DNA of 8,982 bases from an uncultured Oscillospiraceae bacterium (GTDB lineage Bacteria > Bacillota > Clostridia > Oscillospirales > Acutalibacteraceae). Below are positions 1 through 5,711 of this stretch, piece by piece. The first letter of the stretch is position 1, and the number at the start of each line of letters is the position of its first letter. The position numbers and the translations under genes are program-made. The notes under the pieces were generated by a model that worked only from the letters and a program-made list of their open reading frames with translations, searched no databases and was not told where the DNA came from. The DNA is taken from assembly GCA_905203795.1 (NCBI GenBank), contig CAJKXG010000042.1, forward strand, positions 1-8,982, read 5' to 3'.

Positions 1-654
1 TACAGTTTCATTTGCAGAATCCTTTCCGGCGGTTTTCGCCAGTTGTTTTTCCAAACGGTCGATCTTGGCTTCCAGACGGCAGAGCTCCTGCGCCACGGGA
101 TCGGGGATGTGCACCTGATCCAGCTCGACAATACGGGCGCCGTTGCGGCGCACCACACGGGCAGGCACGCCGACGGCGGTGCAGTTATCCTCGATATCGC
201 TCAGCACCACCGCGCCCGCCGCGATGCGGACGTTGTCGCCGATGTGCAGGGGACCGAGCACCTTCGCGCCCGAACCGACCATCACGTTGTTGCCGAGCGT
301 GGGATGGCGTTTCCCCTTATCTTTGCCGGTGCCGCCGAGCGTCACCCCCTGATAGATGGTGCAATCGTCGCCGACCTCGGCGGTCTCGCCGATGACTACG
401 CCGGTGCCGTGGTCGATGAATACGCGGCGACCGATGACGGCGGCAGGATGAATTTCGATATTGGTGCGCCGCACACAGCGCTGGGATATCCAGCGCGCCA
501 GAAAACGGAAGCCGTGATGATACAGCCAAAACGCCTTGCGATGGGCGCGGATCGCTTTGAAGCCGTTGTACAGCAGCATGATTTCCAGCGACGAACGCGC
601 GGCGGGATCGCGATCTCGAATGGTGGCGATGTCCTCTCGGATGCGTTCAAACAT
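1..654 (-). CDS. cysE: Serine O-acetyltransferase, 3' end cut by window
   Basis: Transfers acetyl from acetyl-CoA to L-serine, giving O-acetylserine, the cytosolic precursor that cysteine synthase converts to cysteine. The visible 218 residues start with an alpha-helical N-terminal part (about 1-65). A left-handed beta-helix of hexapeptide repeats follows (about 67-168), with HPAAVIG, FIDHGTGVVIGETA and the GGTGKDKGKRHPTLG loop. His82 (in DHGTG) and His117 (in KRHPT) match the conserved active-site histidines of the family. The tail (about 185-210) is charged and leucine-spaced, possibly a short coiled coil. The N-terminal part is short, as in Gram-positive CysE rather than the longer enterobacterial form. 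The ATG at 654 is chosen because a GGAGG (668-664) precedes it by 9 nt; a nearer ATG in another frame gives a nonsense protein. No stop codon occurs before position 1, so the C-terminus is missing. A cysteine T-box leader lies directly upstream, supporting the call. Confidence 0.95.
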   Translation of the reverse strand, partial: MFERIREDIATIRDRDPAARSSLEIMLLYNGFKAIRAHRKAFWLYHHGFRFLARWISQRCVRRTNIEIHPAAVIGRRVFIDHGTGVVIGETAEVGDDCTIYQGVTLGGTGKDKGKRHPTLGNNVMVGSGAKVLGPLHIGDNVRIAAGAVVLSDIEDNCTAVGVPARVVRRNGARIVELDQVHIPDPVAQELCRLEAKIDRLEKQLAKTAGKDSANETV

Positions 655-674
655 ATACGCATTCCTCCTCCCGT

Positions 675-720
675 AAAAAATATGCCTCCGTTTTGCCGCA
701 TATGACGGCAAAACGGAGGC
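675..720 (-). terminator. T-box-controlled intrinsic terminator upstream of cysE
   Basis: On the minus strand a perfect 15-bp inverted repeat pairs 720-706 (GCCTCCGTTTTGCCG) with 698-684. It has a 7-nt loop and is followed by ATA and six T residues (680-675). The 5' arm contains CTCCG (718-714), which can instead pair with CGGAG (742-738) in the T-box antiterminator, so the two structures exclude each other. It is the off-state hairpin of the leader. It may also stop transcripts reading in from the upstream pgsA gene. Confidence 0.93.
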
Positions 721-924
721 GATCACTCGCGGTTCCACTCCGATGTTTCACTCAAAAGCCGGATAACGGCGGCTGACCGCACGGACATACTGGGAGGGTG
801 CTCCGTTCCGCCCGCGTGCTGTGAGGTGCATTTCTTCGTCGCGCTGCCGCCGCGCGTTTTCAGCCTCGACACGCGGTCTCTGTCGGTTTTGCAGACGGAT
901 ACTTCTCCTCGTAAACGCAGATAT
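675..924 (-). promoter_or_regulatory. T-box riboswitch leader, tRNA-Cys specific, controlling cysE
   Basis: A leader RNA that senses uncharged tRNA and lets transcription continue when charging is low. Reading the minus strand, Stem I is closed by GAGG (910-907) with CCTC (826-823). Near its base are AGTA (903-900) and GAA (833-831) of the specifier-loop S-turn, followed by the specifier TGC (830-828), a cysteine codon, and then A. Distally, AGAGA (881-877) and GCTGAAA (864-858, fitting GNUGNRA) match the paired T-loop elements that contact the tRNA elbow. The T-box core GTGGAACCGCG lies at 739-729. In its TGGN bulge N is A, which pairs with the U73 discriminator usual for tRNA-Cys. The antiterminator can form from CGGAG (742-738) with CTCCG (718-714), plus GCGA/TCGC (731-728/724-721). 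Specifier, discriminator match and downstream gene all agree on cysteine. The start at 924 is inferred from the -10 box. Confidence 0.93.
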
Positions 925-930
925 ACTACT

Positions 931-958
931 ATTATATACGCTTTTCCGAAAAAGTCCA
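931..958 (-). promoter_or_regulatory. Promoter of the T-box/cysE unit
   Basis: On the minus strand there is a perfect -10 TATAAT (936-931). A -35-like TGGACT (958-953, four of six matches to TTGACA) precedes it by 16 nt. The predicted start is an A near 924, about 14 nt before T-box Stem I. The -35 begins only 5 nt after the pgsA stop codon, so cysE has its own promoter despite being in line with the preceding genes. Confidence 0.75.
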
Positions 959-962
959 GTAA

Positions 963-1553
963 TTATTTTGAATTCAGAAAAAAGCGGCGATTGAGCCAGA
1001 GATATTGTATGCCGGACACTGCCGTTGCCACGGCGGCGACCCAGATGAGCACTTCGCCGATGACAAGCGGGATGCTGAATACCGTGTGGGGGAGCGCCAT
1101 GCCGCTCAGAACGGTACCTTCCCACGAGGCAAATTCCATGGCCGCCATCATAAACAGGATGGCGATGTACTGCATGACGGTCTTGATCTTGCCCCACAGG
1201 TTGGCGGCGACGACAGTGCCGTTGCCCGCCGCCATCAGACGCACGGAACTGACGGCGAATTCGCGGATCAGAATCAGCAAAAGCGCCCACGGATTCATAT
1301 GATCCAGCGCCAAAAACGCGATGAACGCCGAGGTTGTGAGAATCTTATCGGCGATGGGGTCGAGAAATTTGCCGAGATCGGTGACCAGACCGTCGCGGCG
1401 GGCAATAATCCCGTCCAGCAGGTCGGTGATGGCGGCGACAGCAAACACCAGCGCGGCCGCCAGCGTATGGAAAGGGAAATCCAGAAAAATCAGCACAAAA
1501 AAGAGAAATGTGAGCAAGATGCGCACGACAGTTAATCGATTCGGCAGATTCAT
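963..1553 (-). CDS. pgsA: CDP-diacylglycerol-glycerol-3-phosphate 3-phosphatidyltransferase
   Basis: Integral membrane enzyme that condenses CDP-diacylglycerol with glycerol-3-phosphate to phosphatidylglycerophosphate, the committed step to phosphatidylglycerol and cardiolipin. The 196-residue protein begins MNLPNRLTVVR, a typical PgsA amphipathic start. It carries the full CDP-alcohol phosphatidyltransferase motif D-x2-D-G-x2-A-R-x8-G-x3-D-x3-D at residues 44-69 (Asp44, Asp47, Asp65 and Asp69 as metal and catalytic residues). Several hydrophobic helices follow: about 10-26, 30-46, 70-92 and 123-140, and a C-terminal one near 160-185. Length is normal for the family. Its ATG shares one base with the rimO TGA (TGATG), which implies translational coupling; GGGAGAG lies 8 nt upstream. 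An in-frame reading extends further upstream but lies inside rimO and is not needed. No convincing terminator follows its stop. Confidence 0.94.
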   Translation of the reverse strand: MNLPNRLTVVRILLTFLFFVLIFLDFPFHTLAAALVFAVAAITDLLDGIIARRDGLVTDLGKFLDPIADKILTTSAFIAFLALDHMNPWALLLILIREFAVSSVRLMAAGNGTVVAANLWGKIKTVMQYIAILFMMAAMEFASWEGTVLSGMALPHTVFSIPLVIGEVLIWVAAVATAVSGIQYLWLNRRFFLNSK

Positions 1554-2878
1554 CAGCAGCACTCTCCCATCAGATCCCAGTCCATGCAATCGGTGATTGT
1601 CACCTGCACGAAATCGCCCGGTTTCACCGGCTTTTTCGTAGTGAAGAACACTTTCCCGTCGATATCGGGTGCGTCGGCGGCGCTGCGACCGAACCAACAC
1701 TCGGCGTAGCGGTCATAGCTTTCCACCAATACTTCCAGTGTGCGCCCCACCTGCGACTGATTGTAGGCGTCGGATACGCGCATTTGTTCTTCCATCACGA
1801 TGTCGCGGCGGTTTTGCTTGATTTTTTCAGGAATTTGATCGGGCATTTCGGCTGCCGGCGTGCCCTCTTCCGCCGAATAAGCGAAGCAGCCCAGCCGTTC
1901 GATTTTGGCCGTCTGCACGAATTCGCACAACTCCTCAAACTGCTCCTCGGTTTCGCCCGGGAAGCCGGTCATCAGCGTGGTACGCAGCACGATGCCGGGC
2001 ACTTCCTCCCGAATGTGCGCGATCAGTGCTGACAGCGACGCGGCGTCGCCGGTGCGATTCATGGTGCGCAGTACCGCACCGCTTACATGTTGCAGCGGAA
2101 TATCCATGTATTTGACGATTTTTTCCTGCTCGCGCATCACGCGCAGCAGGCGGTCGGTGATGTGCTGCGGATAACAATACAGCAGACGGATCCAGTGCAG
2201 CCCCTCAATGGCACAAAGCTGTTCCAGCAGCTCCGGCAGGCGGGATTCGCCGTACAAATCGGCGCCGTACAGCGTGGTGTCCTGCGCGACCAGCACCAGT
2301 TCCTTGACGCCGGCTTTGGCGAGCATCGCCGCTTCTTCCAATACTGCTTCCATGGTGCGGCTGCGCAGACCGCCGCGGATCAGCGGGATCGCACAGTAGG
2401 TGCAGTGGTTATTGCAACCGTCCGCGATGCGAAGATAGGCGAAAAAGGAAGGCGTGGTCTGCAAACGATCGCCGTCCAGCGACCAGCAGCTTTTATCGGG
2501 AAAGCGGCGAATGGTTTCGCCTTCCATGACGGCGCGCACCGTTTCCACGATATCGCCGTTGGCGCCGAGCCCCAGCACCGCGTCGCATTCCGGCAGCTCC
2601 TTGGCGATCTCTTCCTTATATCGCTCCGCCATACAGCCGGTCACAATGATCTTTTTGATGCGTCCCTCTTGCTTGAGTGTCGCAAACTCCAGAATATTTT
2701 CGATGGATTCCTTTTTGGCATCTTCGATGAAGCCGCAGGTGTTGATAATCACCACATCTGCCAGACCGCTGTCGGGGGTGATCTCCATGCCGGCTTTGCA
2801 CAGCTTTGCCAGCATCAATTCCGCGTCCATTTGGTTTTTGGGACAGCCAAGCGATACCATTCCCACTTTATACGCCAT
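1553..2878 (-). CDS. rimO: Ribosomal protein S12 methylthiotransferase (radical SAM)
   Basis: Adds a methylthio group to the conserved aspartate of ribosomal protein S12, using two [4Fe-4S] clusters and S-adenosylmethionine. The 441-residue product has the three-part methylthiotransferase layout. The N-terminal domain has cluster ligands Cys12 (SLGCPKN), Cys48 (NTCGF) and Cys82 (TGCMAER). The radical SAM core has CNNHCTYC, giving Cys155, Cys159 and Cys162, followed by AIPLIRGGLRSR. A C-terminal TRAM-type domain covers about 375-438. SLGCPKN and IRGGLRSR favour RimO over the tRNA enzyme MiaB. Full length. The ATG at 2878 gives the canonical MAYKVGMVSLGC start, but the nearest good Shine-Dalgarno (AAAGGA) is about 13 nt away, an unusually long spacing. 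It sits 24 nt behind recX and overlaps pgsA by one base. Its two clusters make it a sulfur consumer, but any link to the nearby cysE is conjecture. Confidence 0.95.
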   Translation of the reverse strand: MAYKVGMVSLGCPKNQMDAELMLAKLCKAGMEITPDSGLADVVIINTCGFIEDAKKESIENILEFATLKQEGRIKKIIVTGCMAERYKEEIAKELPECDAVLGLGANGDIVETVRAVMEGETIRRFPDKSCWSLDGDRLQTTPSFFAYLRIADGCNNHCTYCAIPLIRGGLRSRTMEAVLEEAAMLAKAGVKELVLVAQDTTLYGADLYGESRLPELLEQLCAIEGLHWIRLLYCYPQHITDRLLRVMREQEKIVKYMDIPLQHVSGAVLRTMNRTGDAASLSALIAHIREEVPGIVLRTTLMTGFPGETEEQFEELCEFVQTAKIERLGCFAYSAEEGTPAAEMPDQIPEKIKQNRRDIVMEEQMRVSDAYNQSQVGRTLEVLVESYDRYAECWFGRSAADAPDIDGKVFFTTKKPVKPGDFVQVTITDCMDWDLMGECC

Positions 2879-2902
2879 ATGTTTCGCCCATTCCTTTATA
2901 TA

Positions 2903-3517
2903 CTATGTCGGAGACTCGTCCTGCATGACAGCTTCGATCGCGCGGCGCGTTGTGCCGCCGTCGAAGCCGCGGCGCATCAACATGCCTGCCGCCCGCCGAC
3001 GATCCTCCGTATCCAGTATATTATAGCGCTTTTTTCGGAGTAACGCAAGTGCTTGTTCAAAATCCGTGGTATCCACGGCATCCGCCGCCTCTTCTGCCAG
3101 TTCGCGGTCGACACCGCGCAGGCGCAGTTCCTGTATGGTTTGCCGACGGGAGCGGCTTTTGCGCAGCCGCAGGTCGCGTGCCAGCCGCTCGGCATAGCGG
3201 GCGTCGTCAACGAGCCCCAATTCTTCCATGTGTTCTGCGGCGTCCGCCGCTTCGGCGGCGTTGTCGCCATCCCGCAACTTGCGCTCCAGCTCGACGCGGG
3301 AATGGTCGCGCATCGAGAGCAGATACAGCGCCTTTTCACGGGCGCGGTTGCGGCGGGAAAGCGCTAACAGCGCCGCCCATTCGTCCTCGTCCAACTCGCT
3401 GTCGAGACGATAGGGCGACTCGTCCCAAGTGCGGCTGTCGATCAGGCTGTTCTCACCGGTATCAAAGGTCAGCAGATACTGTCGTCCACGCCGCTTTCGG
3501 ATATCTACGATGCGCAA
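2903..3517 (-). CDS. recX: RecX, regulator of RecA activity
   Basis: Small helical protein that binds RecA filaments and modulates them, commonly inhibiting; it is often encoded next to recA as here. The 204-residue product shows the expected three-helix repeats: AREKALYLLSMRDHSRVEL (59-77), GLVDDARYAERLARD (101-115), LRLRGVDRELAEEA (131-144), and a last repeat near 165-197 with RRRAAGMLMRRGF. The N-terminal stretch (1-55) resembles the beta-rich leader seen in Firmicute RecX. The start is TTG at 3517, supported by GAGG seven nt upstream. An ATG just before it is out of frame. The stop is TAG. It lies 31 nt behind recA and 24 nt before rimO, so it is probably co-transcribed and LexA-controlled with recA. 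A weak start codon would fit the usual need for much less RecX than RecA; that is inference. Confidence 0.9.
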   Translation of the reverse strand: MRIVDIRKRRGRQYLLTFDTGENSLIDSRTWDESPYRLDSELDEDEWAALLALSRRNRAREKALYLLSMRDHSRVELERKLRDGDNAAEAADAAEHMEELGLVDDARYAERLARDLRLRKSRSRRQTIQELRLRGVDRELAEEAADAVDTTDFEQALALLRKKRYNILDTEDRRRAAGMLMRRGFDGGTTRRAIEAVMQDESPT

Positions 3518-3548
3518 AATCTCGCCTCATTTATCGGGAAATTGGGGT

Positions 3549-4703
3549 TCAGTCGTCCACGGCAATGTCGATGGACGCTTTTGCCGTGCGCGCGGTGACC
3601 TGCGCCGCCGCTTCAATCGGGATCTCCACCGGCGACCGATCCTTAGCAGGGGCGGATTTGGGGGCAGTCCGTTTGGCCAGTCCCTCGCGCACCGCCGCTT
3701 CGACTTCGGCGCTTTCCTCGGGATGGGTTCGGAAAAACTCTTTGGCATTGTCGCGCCCCTGTCCGATGCGCGCGTCTTTATACGAGAACCACGAGCCGGA
3801 TTTCTGCACGATCTCCATCTGGACCGCCAGATCCAGCAACTCGCCTTCGTGCGAGATGCCCTGCCCGTACATGACATCGAACTCCGCCTCTTTAAACGGC
3901 GGCGCGACCTTGTTTTTGACCACGCGCACACGGGTGTGCGAACCGACCGGCTCGCCGCCCGCCTTCAGCGTTTCGACGCGGCGCACGTCCAGCCGCACGG
4001 AAGCGTAATATTTCAGCGCATTGCCGCCCGCGGTGACCTCCGGATTGCCGTACACCACGCCGACTTTAAGACGCAATTGATTGATGAAAATAGCGATACA
4101 GTTGGATTTGGACACCGCGCCCGCCAGTTTGCGCATCGCCTGCGACATCAGACGCGCTTGCAGACCGACATGGGAATCTCCCATTTCGCCTTCGATTTCC
4201 GCACGGGGCACCAGCGCGGCCACCGAGTCCACGACCACCATGTCGATTGCGCCCGAACGGATCAGCGCTTCGGCGATTTCCAGTGCCTGCTCACCCGTGT
4301 CCGGCTGTGATACGAGCAGCGAATCCACATCCACACCGAGCGCCGCCGCGTAAACGGGGTCGAGCGCGTGCTCCACATCAATAAACGCCGCCTCGCCGCC
4401 GCGCTTTTGCGTTTCCGCCACCGCGTGCAGCGCCAGCGTAGTCTTGCCGGACGCTTCCGGTCCGTAAATCTCCACAATGCGTCCGCGCGGCAGACCGCCG
4501 ATGCCGAGCGCGGCGTCCAGCGCCAGCGAGCCGGTGGGGATGCAGTCCACGTTCATATTGGCGTTCTGCCCCAGACGCATGACGGCGCCCTTGCCGTAAT
4601 TCTTTTCTATCTGTTGCAGAGCGACCTCCAGTGCTTTTTTACGCTCCTCCGCTGTTGTCGGTTTTTCCGCAGTCTTTTTTTCTGCTGATTTTTTCTCCGC
4701 CAT
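3549..4703 (-). CDS. recA: RecA recombinase
   Basis: ATP-dependent recombinase that forms filaments on single-stranded DNA, catalyses strand exchange and triggers LexA self-cleavage in the SOS response. The 384-residue protein has Walker [10 protein letters not shown] (81-89), EHALDP (111-116), Walker [11 protein letters not shown] (155-164), loop L1 around [18 protein letters not shown] (171-188), FINQ (206-209), and loop L2 with [15 protein letters not shown] (219-233). It is somewhat longer than typical (about 350). The extra length is a Lys/Glu/Ala-rich N-terminal extension (about 1-20, AEKK repeats) and an Ala-rich tail with an acidic end (about 343-384). The ATG at 4703 is preceded by GGAAGG 11 nt upstream, and starting there gives the canonical MAEKK opening. 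It is the first gene of recA-recX-rimO-pgsA, with promoter and LexA box upstream. No intein or frameshift is seen. Confidence 0.98.
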   Translation of the reverse strand: MAEKKSAEKKTAEKPTTAEERKKALEVALQQIEKNYGKGAVMRLGQNANMNVDCIPTGSLALDAALGIGGLPRGRIVEIYGPEASGKTTLALHAVAETQKRGGEAAFIDVEHALDPVYAAALGVDVDSLLVSQPDTGEQALEIAEALIRSGAIDMVVVDSVAALVPRAEIEGEMGDSHVGLQARLMSQAMRKLAGAVSKSNCIAIFINQLRLKVGVVYGNPEVTAGGNALKYYASVRLDVRRVETLKAGGEPVGSHTRVRVVKNKVAPPFKEAEFDVMYGQGISHEGELLDLAVQMEIVQKSGSWFSYKDARIGQGRDNAKEFFRTHPEESAEVEAAVREGLAKRTAPKSAPAKDRSPVEIPIEAAAQVTARTAKASIDIAVDD

Positions 4704-4726
4704 GATGCGTCCATCCTTCCGTTTCG

Positions 4727-4746
4727 CTACATTGATCTACATTGAT
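4727..4746 (-). repeat. Tandem 10-bp repeat at the recA transcript start
   Basis: Two exact, adjacent copies of a 10-mer (ATCAATGTAG on the minus strand) occupy 4746-4737 and 4736-4727. They cover roughly +1 to +20 of the predicted recA transcript, between the -10 box and the ribosome binding site. A 10-bp period places both copies on the same face of the helix. It may be an extra operator, an initial-transcribed-region effect, or a chance slippage product. Confidence 0.6.
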
Positions 4747-4752
4747 ACTGTT

Positions 4753-4781
4753 ATTATATCGAACTGTGTGCCGAAAAGCAA
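4753..4781 (-). promoter_or_regulatory. recA promoter
   Basis: The minus strand has a perfect -10 TATAAT (4758-4753) and, with a 17-nt spacer, a weak -35 TTGCTT (4781-4776). The predicted start is an A near 4746, giving a leader of about 43 nt. It faces away from the promoter of the membrane-protein gene at 4981. The weak -35 fits a promoter kept at moderate output. Confidence 0.72.
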
Positions 4782-4800
4782 CTGTTTCCGCAAACATTTC

Positions 4801-4814
4801 CGAACAAATGTTCA
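4801..4814. promoter_or_regulatory. LexA (SOS) operator of the Bacillus/Clostridium type
   Basis: CGAACAAATGTTCA contains perfect GAAC-N4-GTTC half-sites and matches the Gram-positive consensus CGAACRNRYGTTYC at 13 of 14 positions. It lies about 20 nt upstream of the recA -35 box, centred near -62. This is the expected control site for recA and the genes behind it. It is about 90 nt from the -35 of the divergent gene, so an effect there is less likely. No second full box is seen. Confidence 0.85.
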
Positions 4815-4851
4815 TTTTTGGCGTTTTGCACAATGAAAATCCGATGATCTT

Positions 4852-4877
4852 CGGCAAAATGCCGCCGAATTCCGGCG
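4852..4877. repeat. Two overlapping short inverted repeats
   Basis: CGGCA-AAA-TGCCG (4852-4864) runs into CGCCG-AATTC-CGGCG (4863-4877), sharing two bases. They lie 26-51 nt upstream of the plus-strand -35 box. Neither is followed by a T-tract, so they are not obvious terminators. They could be protein-binding sites for the divergent gene; the function is unknown. Confidence 0.4.
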
Positions 4878-4902
4878 TTTGGAAGAAAAAACGACGGATG
4901 CA

Positions 4903-4931
4903 TTGACAGCGCTCGCATTTCCATGTATACT
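4903..4931 (+). promoter_or_regulatory. Near-consensus promoter of the membrane-protein gene
   Basis: A perfect -35 TTGACA (4903-4908) is followed after 17 nt by TATACT (4926-4931), five of six matches to the -10 consensus. Transcription should start near 4938, leaving a leader of about 43 nt. By sequence this is the strongest promoter in the window. An overlapping TATAAT (4931-4936) would need a 22-nt spacer and is less likely. Confidence 0.85.
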
Positions 4932-4980
4932 ATAATGTAAAATGTCTATTTGCTTTATTGCGTCCGAAGGAGGCGTTTAC

Positions 4981-5664
4981 ATGGCGAAAAAGCTGGTTAA
5001 AAATGATAAAAAATTGTTTTCTGTGTTGTTGCTGCTGTTTGCATTCGGGCAGATCGCGGTGGCGGCTGTCACCTTTTTGTATGCGGCGACGACCCCGGCA
5101 CTGTGGACGGTGATGCTGCCGCTTTCCATGCTGTTTTGGCTGTTTGCCTGGAAATGCTGGCAGATGCGCGCGGTGCGCATCGTTACGCGTACGATTTGCG
5201 CGGTGGTGCTTGGCGGGCTGCTGTTGCTGCTGACCGTGGGGATGCTGATCGATATACAGAGCGGCGGCACGGTCGATCCGTTTACCAAGCAGCTCACCAC
5301 TTCCGAGTGGCTGCTCGCGTACGTGGCGGAGTTGTGCGTGTTTGTGCAGATGGCGTTGCTGCTGTTTTTGCCGATTGCGGCGATCGCTTCGTTCGGGGGA
5401 CAGCGGGCGGACATTCGCCTGCTGCGCATCGGCGGTGCGGCACTGGTGGTGTTTGCGGTGGTGACGGCGTTTGTCATTCCGGAACTGATCGTCAAGACCT
5501 TTGAGATTTTCGGCATCGGCGACGTGTATTTCCGTGCGTTTTATGTGGTGTGCACCGTGGGCACGGTGGCGGCGACCTATGCACGCTATCCCTTTGGCAA
5601 GAAACAGCTTGACCGCTTGGTCGGGGCTGCCCGCGAAAGGATGCATAAAAAAGAGGAAAAATAA
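4981..5664 (+). CDS. Unrecognised six-helix membrane protein
   Basis: I do not recognise the family. The 227-residue product has six hydrophobic segments at about 12-35, 39-58, 70-91, 111-138, 147-169 and 184-202. Lysine-rich ends (MAKKLVKNDKK at the front, MHKKEEK at the back) place both termini in the cytoplasm. The longest outside loop (about 92-110, DIQSGGTVDPFTKQLTTSE) lies between helices 3 and 4. No catalytic motif, metal site or signal-peptidase site is visible. The start is clear: AAGGAGG (4967-4973) lies 7 nt before the ATG, and the reading frame extends further upstream only as far as 4942 with no binding site. It is transcribed alone from a strong promoter, divergent from recA and convergent with the XRE regulator. 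An accessory permease-like or stress-related role is possible but unsupported. Confidence 0.85.
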   Translation: MAKKLVKNDKKLFSVLLLLFAFGQIAVAAVTFLYAATTPALWTVMLPLSMLFWLFAWKCWQMRAVRIVTRTICAVVLGGLLLLLTVGMLIDIQSGGTVDPFTKQLTTSEWLLAYVAELCVFVQMALLLFLPIAAIASFGGQRADIRLLRIGGAALVVFAVVTAFVIPELIVKTFEIFGIGDVYFRAFYVVCTVGTVAATYARYPFGKKQLDRLVGAARERMHKKEEK

Positions 5665-5691
5665 AAGGCTGCGGCAACTGTTGCCGCAGCC
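5657..5691 (-). terminator. Intrinsic terminator between convergent genes
   Basis: A perfect 11-bp stem (GGCTGCGGCAA at 5667-5677 with 5681-5691) has a 3-nt loop. Reading the minus strand it is followed by TTTTATTTTT (5666-5657), so it terminates the XRE regulator's transcript. On the plus strand no T-tract follows; the hairpin lies just behind the stop at 5664 and may still serve as a weak terminator or 3'-end protector for the membrane-protein mRNA. Confidence 0.88.
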
Positions 5692-5711
5692 CTTGATACG
5701 TTATGACAGCC

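Noticed and set aside
43..705. Plus-strand open frame of 220 codons opposite cysE
   Set aside because: It is the antisense of a clear serine acetyltransferase and its T-box terminator; composition is His/Ala/Asp-biased with no motif.
945..958. CTTTT-TCGG-AAAAG hairpin after pgsA as a terminator
   Set aside because: AT-only 4 bp plus one GC pair, no following T-tract, and it lies inside the cysE promoter spacer.
2087..3043. Plus-strand open frame of 318 codons across rimO and recX
   Set aside because: Antisense shadow of two well-supported genes; crosses their boundary and has no ribosome binding site or family resemblance.
2950..4310. Long plus-strand open frames opposite recX and recA
   Set aside because: Arg/Pro/Ala-rich antisense translations of GC-rich genes; no recognisable domain.
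4761..4774. Second LexA box beginning GAACTGTG between the recA -35 and -10
   Set aside because: Only one half-site is intact; the other half (TGCC) does not match GTTC.
4930..5646. Minus-strand His/Gln/Arg-rich open frame opposite the membrane protein
   Set aside because: The histidine/glutamine runs are the mirror of hydrophobic codons on the plus strand; the plus-strand gene has promoter, ribosome binding site and helices.
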